From NCBI RefSeq assembly GCF_024195295.1, contig NZ_JAMFTH010000001.1, positions 1,664,518-1,728,517 of the forward strand: a DNA stretch of 64,000 bases, given 5' to 3'. Origin of the DNA: Gilvimarinus xylanilyticus (GTDB lineage Bacteria; Pseudomonadota; Gammaproteobacteria; Pseudomonadales; Cellvibrionaceae). The notes below the pieces were generated by a model. The model made no database searches. It had not been told where the DNA came from and was given only the letters and a program-made list of their open reading frames with translations. This document shows, piece by piece, positions 1 to 7,048 of this stretch (position 1 is the stretch's first letter; the number at the start of each line of letters is the position of its first letter). The translations under genes were made by a program, and so were the position numbers.

Positions 1-483
1 GCCGTCCATATCCTGCTGGTGGCTTGCCTGCAAAAACTGAATGCGCCCCAGATCGCCCCGGTCGTACATTTCTTTTACGAACAAGTATTCGCGGCTGTAG
101 ACGACGGTTTCCATCATCATGTACTTTTTGCCGCTGGCCTTAGTGGCTTTTACGATACGCTCACAGTCTTCCACGCTGGTGGCCATGGGTACCGTGCAGG
201 CGACGTGTTTGCCCGCCTCCAACGCCATAATGCTGTGCTTGGCGTGATCGCCAATGGGGGTATTGATGTGAATGGCATCCACATTGGGGTCGGCCAGCAT
301 ATCCTCGTAGGAGGTATAGCGCCCGCCTTCCACACCAAACTTGTCGGCCAGCTCGTTCAGGCTTTGCTCGTTGCGCTGACACAGTGCCACCACTTCGGCA
401 TTGGGGTGGGCCTGATAAATGGGGATAAACTCTGCGCCAAAGCCCAGACCCACCAATCCTACTCGCAATTTATTATTCGCCAT
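1..483 (-). CDS. Gfo/Idh/MocA-family oxidoreductase, 3' end cut by window
   Basis: Reading the reverse strand gives an open frame of 161 codons starting at ATG 481-483 and running off the left edge without a stop, so only the N-terminal part is visible. The start MANNKLRVGLVGLG is a Rossmann NAD(P)-binding motif (GLVGLGFGAEF, about residues 9-19). It is followed by the family hallmark ALEAGKHVACTVPMA (about residues 92-106), the equivalent of the usual GKHVxxEKP motif with T-V in place of E-K. The family oxidises or reduces sugars and inositols with NAD(P)+. The gene lies 33 bp downstream of a sugar epimerase on the same strand, so the two are probably one sugar-catabolic operon. The substrate cannot be told from sequence. 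Confidence 0.85.
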   Translation of the reverse strand, partial: MANNKLRVGLVGLGFGAEFIPIYQAHPNAEVVALCQRNEQSLNELADKFGVEGGRYTSYEDMLADPNVDAIHINTPIGDHAKHSIMALEAGKHVACTVPMATSVEDCERIVKATKASGKKYMMMETVVYSREYLFVKEMYDRGDLGRIQFLQASHQQDMDG

Positions 484-516
484 GCTTCCTCCTCATCGGG
501 AATGTTCAAGTGTGTA

Positions 517-1368
517 TTACGCCTGCGCCGACCATCGACGCAAAAACTCTAAGCCCCGGCGGGCAAATTCGTCCTGCGAGCTGGCAAACCGGCGCCAGAT
601 GCACACCGCCTCGGCCAGGCTGGAGGCGTCGGGGGAAAAACTCTCAATGGACACTTTGCCGTCATAACCGACCGCTTTTAGCCCCTCGCGCAGGCCCGCC
701 CAGTCGCTGTTGCCGTCGCCGGGCACGCCGCGATGACTTTCCGATACCTGAACGTGTACCAATTGTTCACCGGCCTGTTTAACCGCCGCGCAAAAATCGG
801 CCTCTTCGATGTTCATATGAAAACTGTCCAGAGCGATGGCCAGGTGCGGGTGGTTAACATCAGCGAGCATACGTTTGGCATCGGCAACGGTGCAGACCAT
901 ATCCGTCTCAAAGCGGTTAAGCGGCTCTAAACCCAGGTGAATGCCCCGCTCGCCCGCCATAGTGGCCAACCGGTGCAGGTTGGTCGCCGAGCGCTCCCAC
1001 TCGGCGCGGCGCAGCGCCTCAGTGGCAAGGCGAGGTTTGGCCACCGGCGCGTACAGCGGGCCGACCAGAACGCCGGAACCCAGGTTTTCGGCTAACGCCA
1101 GACAGCCGCCAAAATAGTCCAGTGCCTTATTGACGACATCCGGGTCCGCAGAACTCAAATCCCGATCACCCACTACCGCCGTGCAGATAATGGCCTCCAG
1201 GCCTAAATCCTGCAGCACAGGCCTGAGTTTGGCGGCATCGATATGTTCAGGGTCTTCCACTGGAATCTCGACAAAATCGAAACCCATATGGGCGATTTTT
1301 TGCAGCAGCTGCACATCATCGCTGGTAAAGGGTGAAGTCCACAGCCAGGTACTGGCGCCAAATTGCAT
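517..1368 (-). CDS. sugar epimerase/isomerase, D-tagatose 3-epimerase-like TIM barrel
   Basis: A 283-residue protein of the AP-endonuclease-2-like TIM-barrel family (COG1082), which isomerises or epimerises ketoses or inososes with a divalent metal. Recognisable active-site segments are [10 protein letters not shown] (metal Glu148), [11 protein letters not shown] (Asp181), [16 protein letters not shown] (about 204-219) and SIESFSP (Glu242). Compared with characterised ketose 3-epimerases, the metal His between Asp181 and Glu242 appears to be Gln207; many database relatives also carry HVQ here. The start ATG follows a clear GGGAG ribosome site. It is the first gene of an apparent operon with the downstream oxidoreductase, and a PAS-AraC regulator is divergent from it. 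Exact substrate unknown. Confidence 0.85.
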   Translation of the reverse strand: MQFGASTWLWTSPFTSDDVQLLQKIAHMGFDFVEIPVEDPEHIDAAKLRPVLQDLGLEAIICTAVVGDRDLSSADPDVVNKALDYFGGCLALAENLGSGVLVGPLYAPVAKPRLATEALRRAEWERSATNLHRLATMAGERGIHLGLEPLNRFETDMVCTVADAKRMLADVNHPHLAIALDSFHMNIEEADFCAAVKQAGEQLVHVQVSESHRGVPGDGNSDWAGLREGLKAVGYDGKVSIESFSPDASSLAEAVCIWRRFASSQDEFARRGLEFLRRWSAQA

Positions 1369-1392
1369 GCTTGTACTCCCAGATCGTTATAT

Positions 1393-1459
1393 TTGTAGCT
1401 GACGACATGCTAGCGCTAAACCCCGAATGTGGCTTGTACCTTGTCGTAAAAAAATTGTA
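1393..1459. promoter_or_regulatory. divergent promoter region with phased TTGTA motifs
   Basis: The 101-bp gap between the epimerase and the AraC-type gene contains TTGTA at 1393, 1434 and 1455, 41 and 21 bp apart, all on the same face of the helix. AraC-family activators often bind direct half-sites about 21 bp apart. I see no convincing -35 element in front of the epimerase, which would fit an activator-dependent promoter. The assignment is inference from spacing only. Confidence 0.3.
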
Positions 1460-1469
1460 TTATTTCGAC

Positions 1470-2213
1470 ATGAAAACGATAGAAGCCTGGCTCGCTCAAC
1501 TGGACCCCCGACATTCGGCGGCGCAGATTTTTGAGTTTATGCCCAGCGTGCTCTACTTTGTAAAAGATCGCGACGGCCATATCATGACAGGCAACCAGGC
1601 CTTTGCCGAGCGCTGTGGCTGCGCCTCGGCCCGCGAACTCTACGGCCGTCGGGATGACACTTTATTCCCCCTGTACATGGTGGAAAAATTTCGCCGCGAC
1701 GACGCCACCGTGTTTCACACCGGCGCCCCGCTGCACGATTTGATTGAACTCTTCCCCACCCGCGAGGGGCTGCCCGAGTGGTGCGTGACCCATAAGGTGC
1801 CGCTGTTGAATTTGCATGGCGAGGTGGTGGGCCTGTGCGGCATTGTGCAGAGCTACGAGCGCATGTCCGACCACCCCGAACGGCCGGAGTTTCAGGTGGT
1901 GGAATACATTCGCGCCCATTACGCCGAGCGTTTAAATATCCCCGACATAGCCGAGCAGTTTGGTTTTTCCCAAAGGCAGCTGGAGCGTCGCTTTGCCGAC
2001 ACCTTTGGCGCCAGCCCGCGCGAGTACATTATCAGGCTGCGCACCCTGGTCGCCTGCGAGCATTTACGCAGCAGCAATACCCCCGTGTCCGATGTGGCGC
2101 TTGAGTGCGGTTTTTACGACCACAGCAGTTTTATTCGTCACTTTAAGCGCATTTTGGGGGTTACGCCGCTGGCTTACCGCAAACACCAAAACAGCCAAGG
2201 CGGTAGCCATTAA
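1470..2213 (+). CDS. AraC-family transcriptional regulator with N-terminal PAS domain
   Basis: A 247-residue regulator. Residues about 22-128 form a PAS domain (PSVLYFVKDRDGHIMTGN through VVGLCGIVQ). Residues about 143-240 are a two-helix-turn-helix AraC DNA-binding domain (LNIPDIAEQFGFSQRQLERRF and TPVSDVALECGFYDHSSFIRHFKR). The frame is open further upstream, but ATG at 1470 is preferred because the PAS domain begins soon after it and the upstream segment is intergenic-like. The PAS domain probably senses a small ligand. Divergent placement next to the epimerase/dehydrogenase pair suggests it controls that operon. The physiological inducer cannot be read from the sequence. Confidence 0.87.
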   Translation: MKTIEAWLAQLDPRHSAAQIFEFMPSVLYFVKDRDGHIMTGNQAFAERCGCASARELYGRRDDTLFPLYMVEKFRRDDATVFHTGAPLHDLIELFPTREGLPEWCVTHKVPLLNLHGEVVGLCGIVQSYERMSDHPERPEFQVVEYIRAHYAERLNIPDIAEQFGFSQRQLERRFADTFGASPREYIIRLRTLVACEHLRSSNTPVSDVALECGFYDHSSFIRHFKRILGVTPLAYRKHQNSQGGSH

Positions 2214-2306
2214 CCTTCCAGCTCGGCCGGAACAGCATTTAAATAGTGAAGCAAATAGGTGGGGCGGTGTTTGGATTTTTACGCTTAAAACACTCGCTAA
2301 TTGAGA

Positions 2307-2340
2307 CACTACCGGGGGGTTTAACTTCCCTCCGGCAGTG
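2307..2340. terminator. hairpin between convergent genes, possible terminator
   Basis: An imperfect stem pairs CACTACCGGGGGG with CCCTCCGGCAGTG around an 8-nt loop, in the 141-bp gap between the convergent AraC-type and hydrolase genes. It has no clear T tract on either side, so it is only a candidate bidirectional terminator. Confidence 0.35.
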
Positions 2341-2354
2341 CAGTTTATAAAGCG

Positions 2355-3356
2355 TTAAAAAATAGTGTTAAGAATTTTCTGGTAGCGATCAAAAGCCTCA
2401 AACTGTGGCATATGCCCGACATCTTCCAGCTCGTGCAAGGTCGCATCGGGAATGCGCTCGGCAGCGGCTTTTCCCAGCTTGTCGTACTGACCCAGGGTTC
2501 GAGTCACGCCCGGCTTTTTCCAGTTTCGCCCCGGGCCTGTGGTATCGCGGGTGCCGATGATTAAATGCACCGGCATACGGAACTGGTCAAACTCGTTAAT
2601 CACCGCACCGGTAAAAATCACATCGTAAGTCTGGGCGTTATTCCAGGCCACCTGCTCCCAGTCGGGGCCGTTTATCCAGCCTTTGTGAATCGTGGTGAGC
2701 GCTTCGTAGTCGTCGCTCCATTTGCCGTCATAGTAGTTCTTTTTTTGGTAGGAAATCACATCGGCGGCGGTTTTTTGCAATTCGTTTTGGTAGAAAAACT
2801 CCGGGTCTTTGTACTCGACGTATTTTAAATAATCTTCCAGCCCCACGGGGTTCACCAAAACCAGTTTTTGCACCTGATCGGCATAATTCAGCGCATAGCG
2901 ACTGGCGAGCATGCCGCCCATGGAATGCCCCATCACTACTAAGTCACCGATGCCCAACTCTTGTACCAGCGCGTTCGTATTCGCGACCAGCGCCTCGGCG
3001 CTAAACTGATAATGCGCAGGCTTAGAGGATTTACCAAAACCAATTTGATCGGGCATTAATACCCCGTAGCCGCGCTTGCGCAGAACCTCGGCGGTTCCCT
3101 GCCAGTAATCGGCAGCAAAGTTTTTACCGTGCATTAGAAGCACCGTAGGCTTGTCCTTTTCGGCGGGTAAATGCATATAAGCCATTTCCAGCTCTTGGCG
3201 CTGGGAGTTGAAACTAAAGTTATGCACTGGGTAAGGGTAAGGATATTGGCTGAGCCGCGCATCGTATGCAGGCTCTTGCGCTACGACGCTAAGAGCCGAG
3301 CCGCTAACAGACAATATTAGCAACCACACAGCGGTTAGAAATGCGGTGTTTTTCAT
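2355..3356 (-). CDS. exported alpha/beta-hydrolase
   Basis: A 333-residue serine hydrolase with an N-terminal signal peptide (hydrophobic residues about 4-26, likely cleaved near AQ-EP). The alpha/beta-hydrolase fold is shown by the oxyanion HG at 76-77, the nucleophile elbow GHSMGG (Ser145), a later Asp in LIIGTRD, and the catalytic His in EDVGHMPQFE near the C-terminus. It should act in the periplasm or outside the cell on an ester or related bond; the family covers esterases, lipases and epoxide or haloalkane hydrolases, and the substrate is not deducible. It is monocistronic, convergent with the AraC gene and divergent from the GNAT gene. Confidence 0.85.
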   Translation of the reverse strand: MKNTAFLTAVWLLILSVSGSALSVVAQEPAYDARLSQYPYPYPVHNFSFNSQRQELEMAYMHLPAEKDKPTVLLMHGKNFAADYWQGTAEVLRKRGYGVLMPDQIGFGKSSKPAHYQFSAEALVANTNALVQELGIGDLVVMGHSMGGMLASRYALNYADQVQKLVLVNPVGLEDYLKYVEYKDPEFFYQNELQKTAADVISYQKKNYYDGKWSDDYEALTTIHKGWINGPDWEQVAWNNAQTYDVIFTGAVINEFDQFRMPVHLIIGTRDTTGPGRNWKKPGVTRTLGQYDKLGKAAAERIPDATLHELEDVGHMPQFEAFDRYQKILNTIF

Positions 3357-3480
3357 GTAGGGTCCTATGCTCGGTGGTGTACACTTGGCGAACTGTCATC
3401 GTCTTTTGCGATGGCGTCACATACAATAACATCTGACAGATCAAACCTTTGTGACTAACCAGATACTTTTACAAAACATA

Positions 3481-4065
3481 ATGAACAGCGACGGCGGGCT
3501 TCCCACCATTGAACTCTCGAGACCCAGGCTGAGGTTACGCCAATGGCAAAGCTCTGATTTCCCCGCGTTTGCACACATGAACCGCGACCCAGAGGTCATG
3601 GCATTTTTTCCATCCGCGTTGACGACCACGGCCAGCGATAATCTGGCGCAAAGATGTCATTTGGACATTGCCAAACGCGGCTGGGGACTATGGGCCCTAG
3701 AGCTTGCCACCAGTGGCGAATTTATCGGTTTTACCGGCTTCAATATTCCCGGCAAAAACTTACCCTTCAGCCCCTGCATTGAAATCGCATGGCGTCTGGC
3801 TCGCCCCTACTGGCGCCAGGGCTACGCCACCGAGGCGGCACAAGCGGCTTTGGAATTTGGCTTTAATGCTCTGGGCTTTTCTGAGGTGGTGGCTTTCACG
3901 GCGCAGAATAATTTCCGTTCGCGCGCGGTTATGCTGAGGTTAAACATGCAACCCAGTGACCAAAACTTCTTACACCCCGATATAGACCCACAACACCCGC
4001 TGGCCGAACACGTGCTGTTCAACCTAACCCGTGAGCGCTGGCACGCCACCCATTCTGACGCCTGA
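3481..4065 (+). CDS. GNAT N-acetyltransferase, RimJ/RimL-like
   Basis: About 194 residues from ATG 3481; a GTG at 3451 in the same frame is an alternative start, and neither has a strong ribosome site. The sequence begins with the typical IELSRPRLRLRQWQSSDFPAF and contains the acetyl-CoA pyrophosphate-binding region RPYWRQGYATEAAQAALEFGF, followed by VVAFTAQNNFRSRAVMLRLNM, typical of Acetyltransf_3 proteins that modify ribosomal-protein N-termini or small molecules. The GNAT fold assignment is secure and the substrate is unknown. It sits upstream of the amylase gene but is separated from it by the amylase operator region. Confidence 0.85.
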   Translation: MNSDGGLPTIELSRPRLRLRQWQSSDFPAFAHMNRDPEVMAFFPSALTTTASDNLAQRCHLDIAKRGWGLWALELATSGEFIGFTGFNIPGKNLPFSPCIEIAWRLARPYWRQGYATEAAQAALEFGFNALGFSEVVAFTAQNNFRSRAVMLRLNMQPSDQNFLHPDIDPQHPLAEHVLFNLTRERWHATHSDA

Positions 4066-4072
4066 TTTAACC

Positions 4073-4108
4073 TGCATACGTATTCAATTTTTCTGCATAC
4101 GTATGCAG
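4073..4108. promoter_or_regulatory. tandem LacI-type operators upstream of amylase
   Basis: Two copies of one palindrome lie about 150 bp before the amylase start. The second, CTGCATACGTATGCAG (4093-4108), is a perfect 16-bp palindrome with a central CG. The first, TGCATACGTATTCA (4073-4086), is the same 14-bp core with one mismatch. Their centres are 21 bp apart, two helical turns. A central CG in a 14-16 bp palindrome is characteristic of LacI-family repressors, which often control maltodextrin and starch genes in marine gammaproteobacteria. Further down, CCGGCAT/ATGCCGG (4145-4151 and 4166-4172) forms another inverted repeat of unknown role. The regulator gene is not in the window. Confidence 0.6.
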
Positions 4109-4244
4109 TTTGGCGGTTAACCGTTTACAGCCTTAGCTTTTGCACCGGCATTTACAAAACCTAACATGCCGGCAGTTCTTTGTTTTCACGTCCGTGTCAT
4201 ATCTGCCTTCAAGACAATAATCATAATGAATTGGAGAACCTGAG

Positions 4245-6473
4245 ATGAAATTAAAACAGTCTGTAAAAATGCTAAGTTCCGCAGCCGCCCTTTTGGCCGC
4301 TAGTCAAAGCGCCTCGGCAGGCAGCGCCTTTGTGCACTTATTTGAGTGGAGCTGGAACGACATCGCCCAGGAGTGCGAAACCTTTTTAGGCCCCAAAGGC
4401 TTCGATGCTGTGCAGATCTCACCGCCCAGCGAGCATGTGAATATCTCCCAGTGGTGGGCGCGCTATCAGCCTATCACCTACCAAAACCTGACCAGTCGCA
4501 GCGGCACCGAAGCCGAGCTGCAAAGCATGATCAACCGCTGCCACGCCGCAGGGGTAAAAATTTACGCGGATATCGTCGTCAACCAAATGGCGAATAACCT
4601 CGACGGCGGCAACACCGGCATAGGCGGCACACCCTGGTCGCCGCGAAATTACCCTGAATTTAGCCCGCAAGATTTTCACCCCAGCTGCGATACCAATTAC
4701 GGCGATGCCAACTCGGTATGGAGCTGCGAGTTGTACGGCATGCCGGATTTGGACCACAGCCTGCCCTACGTACGCGACACCATCGGCGCCTACATTAAGC
4801 GTTTAAGCGACATGGGGGTCGACGGCTTTCGCATTGATGCCTCAAAACACATGCCGCCTGCGGACATTCAAGGGTTCTTAAACGCCGCCGGTAACCCCTG
4901 GGTCTTTTTAGAGGTAATTGGCGCCGCCGGTGAGGCCTCGCAAATTCAACCGCCTAATTACACCTACTTGGGCCCTGTCACCGAGATGGGCTATGGCACG
5001 GCCGTGGCCGGTAACTTTAATGGCCAGATCAAACACCTGCTTAACCTGGGTGAAAGCTGGGGTCTGCTGCCATCCAACGATGCGCTGGTGTTTATCGATA
5101 ACCACGACCGCGAGCGCGGCCACGGCGGCAATGGCAATTTAACCTATCACAATGGCGCTAAATACAATCTTGCCAATGTGTTTATGCTCGCCTACCCCTA
5201 CGGCTACCCCAAAGTGATGTCCAGCTACCAGTTTGACCCCAACACCACAGCGGGCACGGATATGGGTCCACCGGCACCCGGCGGCTGCGATGCCAACGGC
5301 TGGGTGTGCCAGCACCGCTGGGGCAACATTGCCAATATGGTGGGCTTTAGAAACTACACCCTTGATGCCTGGAGCCTGGATAACGCCGTAACCATCAGCG
5401 ATAACGCCATCGCCTTTGGGCGCGGCGATAAGGGCTTTGTGATCATCAATAATGAAAGCCAGAGCGTCAGCGAGACACTCTACACCGGCATGCCCCAGGG
5501 CAGTTATTGCGATATTCTCGCCGGCGAAGACGAGTGCAGCGGAACCCTTATTCAGGTGGATGCCAGCGGCAATGCCACCTTCAATGTGCCCGCCGAATCG
5601 GCCTCGGCCATTCACGGCGGTGCCGTACCGGGCGGTAACCAAACCCCGACCGCAAACATTAGCGCCGCGCCCGGCACCGAGGTTTCGGTGGGCACTCAGG
5701 TCACCCTGGACGCTTCTGGCTCCAGCGATCCAGACGGCAGTATTGTCTCTTATCAATGGAGCACCGGTGCGAGCAGCGCCGCCATCAGCGTTACACCGCA
5801 AAGTGCGGGCAGCACCACCTACACCGTAACGGTAACCGATAACCAGGGCGCCACTGACGACGAGAGCCTTACCATCAGCGCCACCGATGGCGGCGCGGCC
5901 AGCAATTTTGAACAGCTGTATTTTCGCGGCACCGCCAATAGCTGGGACACCACGGCAATGAGCTTAGTGGCCGATTACACCTGGCAAACCGAGGTGTATT
6001 TTGATGGCCAGGCGAACCAGCGATTTAAATTCGATGTGTTTGGCGACTGGAGCTATAACTTTGGTGACAATGGCGCCGACGGTACGCTGGAGCAAACCGG
6101 TGGGGATATTTTTACCAACGTGATCGGCCACTACCAAGTCACGGTTAACGACCAGCAGCTGACCTACCAACTGCAACCCTTGGACGGGTTTAGCAGTAAC
6201 TGGAGCGGCGTGTATGTGCGCGGTACCTTCAACAACTGGGGCTGCACCGCTATGACACTGGTGGATGACAATACCTGGGCGGCCTCGGTTACTCTGGATG
6301 GGCAAAGCAACCAGCGCTACAAGTTCGATCGCCACTGCGACTGGAGTGATAACTACGGCGACAACAACGCCGATGGCAGCTTGGAGACTAACGGTGCGGA
6401 TATTTTTGATGCCAGTAACGGCGTTAAAACCCTGCAGCTAAATGACAGTGAGCTCACCCATACTAGCTTTTAG
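4245..6473 (+). CDS. secreted alpha-amylase, GH13 with PKD and two starch-binding-like modules
   Basis: A 742-residue exported endo-acting alpha-1,4-glucanase. The signal peptide is residues 1 to about 25 (cleavage near ASA-GS). The GH13 barrel (about 26-460) resembles animal/Pseudoalteromonas-type amylases: AGVKIYADIVVNQM, GFRIDASKHM (nucleophile Asp198), FLEVIG (acid/base Glu223) and FIDNHD (Asp288). A PKD domain follows (about 466-548). Two homologous modules of about 90 residues (555-645 and 655-742) share RGTxNxW, DGQxNQRxKFD, DW and GDNxADGxLE; they resemble the X25-type starch-binding modules of bacterial amylases and pullulanases. The start has a good GGAG site. Paired LacI-type operators upstream suggest induction by maltodextrins. 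Confidence 0.93.
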   Translation: MKLKQSVKMLSSAAALLAASQSASAGSAFVHLFEWSWNDIAQECETFLGPKGFDAVQISPPSEHVNISQWWARYQPITYQNLTSRSGTEAELQSMINRCHAAGVKIYADIVVNQMANNLDGGNTGIGGTPWSPRNYPEFSPQDFHPSCDTNYGDANSVWSCELYGMPDLDHSLPYVRDTIGAYIKRLSDMGVDGFRIDASKHMPPADIQGFLNAAGNPWVFLEVIGAAGEASQIQPPNYTYLGPVTEMGYGTAVAGNFNGQIKHLLNLGESWGLLPSNDALVFIDNHDRERGHGGNGNLTYHNGAKYNLANVFMLAYPYGYPKVMSSYQFDPNTTAGTDMGPPAPGGCDANGWVCQHRWGNIANMVGFRNYTLDAWSLDNAVTISDNAIAFGRGDKGFVIINNESQSVSETLYTGMPQGSYCDILAGEDECSGTLIQVDASGNATFNVPAESASAIHGGAVPGGNQTPTANISAAPGTEVSVGTQVTLDASGSSDPDGSIVSYQWSTGASSAAISVTPQSAGSTTYTVTVTDNQGATDDESLTISATDGGAASNFEQLYFRGTANSWDTTAMSLVADYTWQTEVYFDGQANQRFKFDVFGDWSYNFGDNGADGTLEQTGGDIFTNVIGHYQVTVNDQQLTYQLQPLDGFSSNWSGVYVRGTFNNWGCTAMTLVDDNTWAASVTLDGQSNQRYKFDRHCDWSDNYGDNNADGSLETNGADIFDASNGVKTLQLNDSELTHTSF

Positions 6474-6490
6474 CTGGCTGCTAAACTCAA

Positions 6491-6514
6491 AACCGCGCTC
6501 AGGCGCGGTTTTTT
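6491..6514. terminator. intrinsic terminator after amylase
   Basis: AACCGCGC, loop TCAG, GCGCGGTT, then TTTT: a perfect 8-bp stem directly downstream of the amylase stop, with an A run on the opposite side. It can also serve the convergent lipoprotein gene. Confidence 0.85.
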
Positions 6515-6526
6515 CACCATTCCGAT

Positions 6527-7045
6527 TTACTCCACGTCAGCCAATACCGAATTTAACGCCCGATCGAGCTTGCGGTTATCACCACTGTAGCGCAGCCCCT
6601 GGCGGGCGAACTGGGCCGCCTGAGTCTCATCGCCTGACTGGTAATAGCTTTTTGCGAGCACCAGGTACGCCTCGGCGCTGCGCCGGTCGATGCGCAGGGC
6701 GCGCTCGGCGCTGGCAATGGCGCGCGGGTAGTCGTTTTGTTGATAATAGCCCGCCGCCTGGTTCAGCAGCGAGACCACCGCTGAGTTGGGGCCACTCGAG
6801 CGCGGAGGAGCGGTTTGCGGTTCGGGCTCATCTTGGGGCTGGGTAATCTGCCAGCCGCCATTATCGCCGCTCGGTTCTGTGCTTTCGCGCCGAGACTCGG
6901 GCCGGGTTTCAGGCTCGGTGGTTTGGGAGGGCTGATCCGGCTCGCCCGCGTCACTTACCGGTGCGCCCGGGCCGGTGGTGGCACAGCCACCCAGCAGTAA
7001 CGCAGCCAGTCCCAAAGCGCCGATAATCGTGCGTGTTTCAGTCAT
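6527..7045 (-). CDS. lpoP: TPR lipoprotein, LpoP-like activator of PBP1b
   Basis: A 172-residue outer-membrane lipoprotein: hydrophobic signal ending in the lipobox LLGGC (Cys21), then a Pro/Glu/Thr-rich linker (about 22-90), then a C-terminal tetratricopeptide region (about 90-170) with two TPR-like units (NDYPRAIASAERALRID and GDETQAAQFARQGLRY). It begins 3 bp after the stop of the PBP1b gene and is certainly cotranscribed with it. In Pseudomonas, LpoP is a TPR lipoprotein encoded with PBP1b that activates it from the outer membrane. The same position, anchor and fold make LpoP the best call; the activating role itself is inferred. Confidence 0.75.
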   Translation of the reverse strand: MTETRTIIGALGLAALLLGGCATTGPGAPVSDAGEPDQPSQTTEPETRPESRRESTEPSGDNGGWQITQPQDEPEPQTAPPRSSGPNSAVVSLLNQAAGYYQQNDYPRAIASAERALRIDRRSAEAYLVLAKSYYQSGDETQAAQFARQGLRYSGDNRKLDRALNSVLADVE

Positions 7046-7048
7046 AGG

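Noticed and set aside
150..382. Short frames at the left edge overlapping the oxidoreductase
   Set aside because: The edge-open frame on the minus strand gives a clear Gfo/Idh/MocA protein, so the other frames are shadows.
5139..5801. 220-residue minus-strand open frame inside the amylase gene
   Set aside because: It is antisense to the PKD and GH13 end of a clear amylase, has low-complexity Ala/Gly/Val composition and no recognisable domain.
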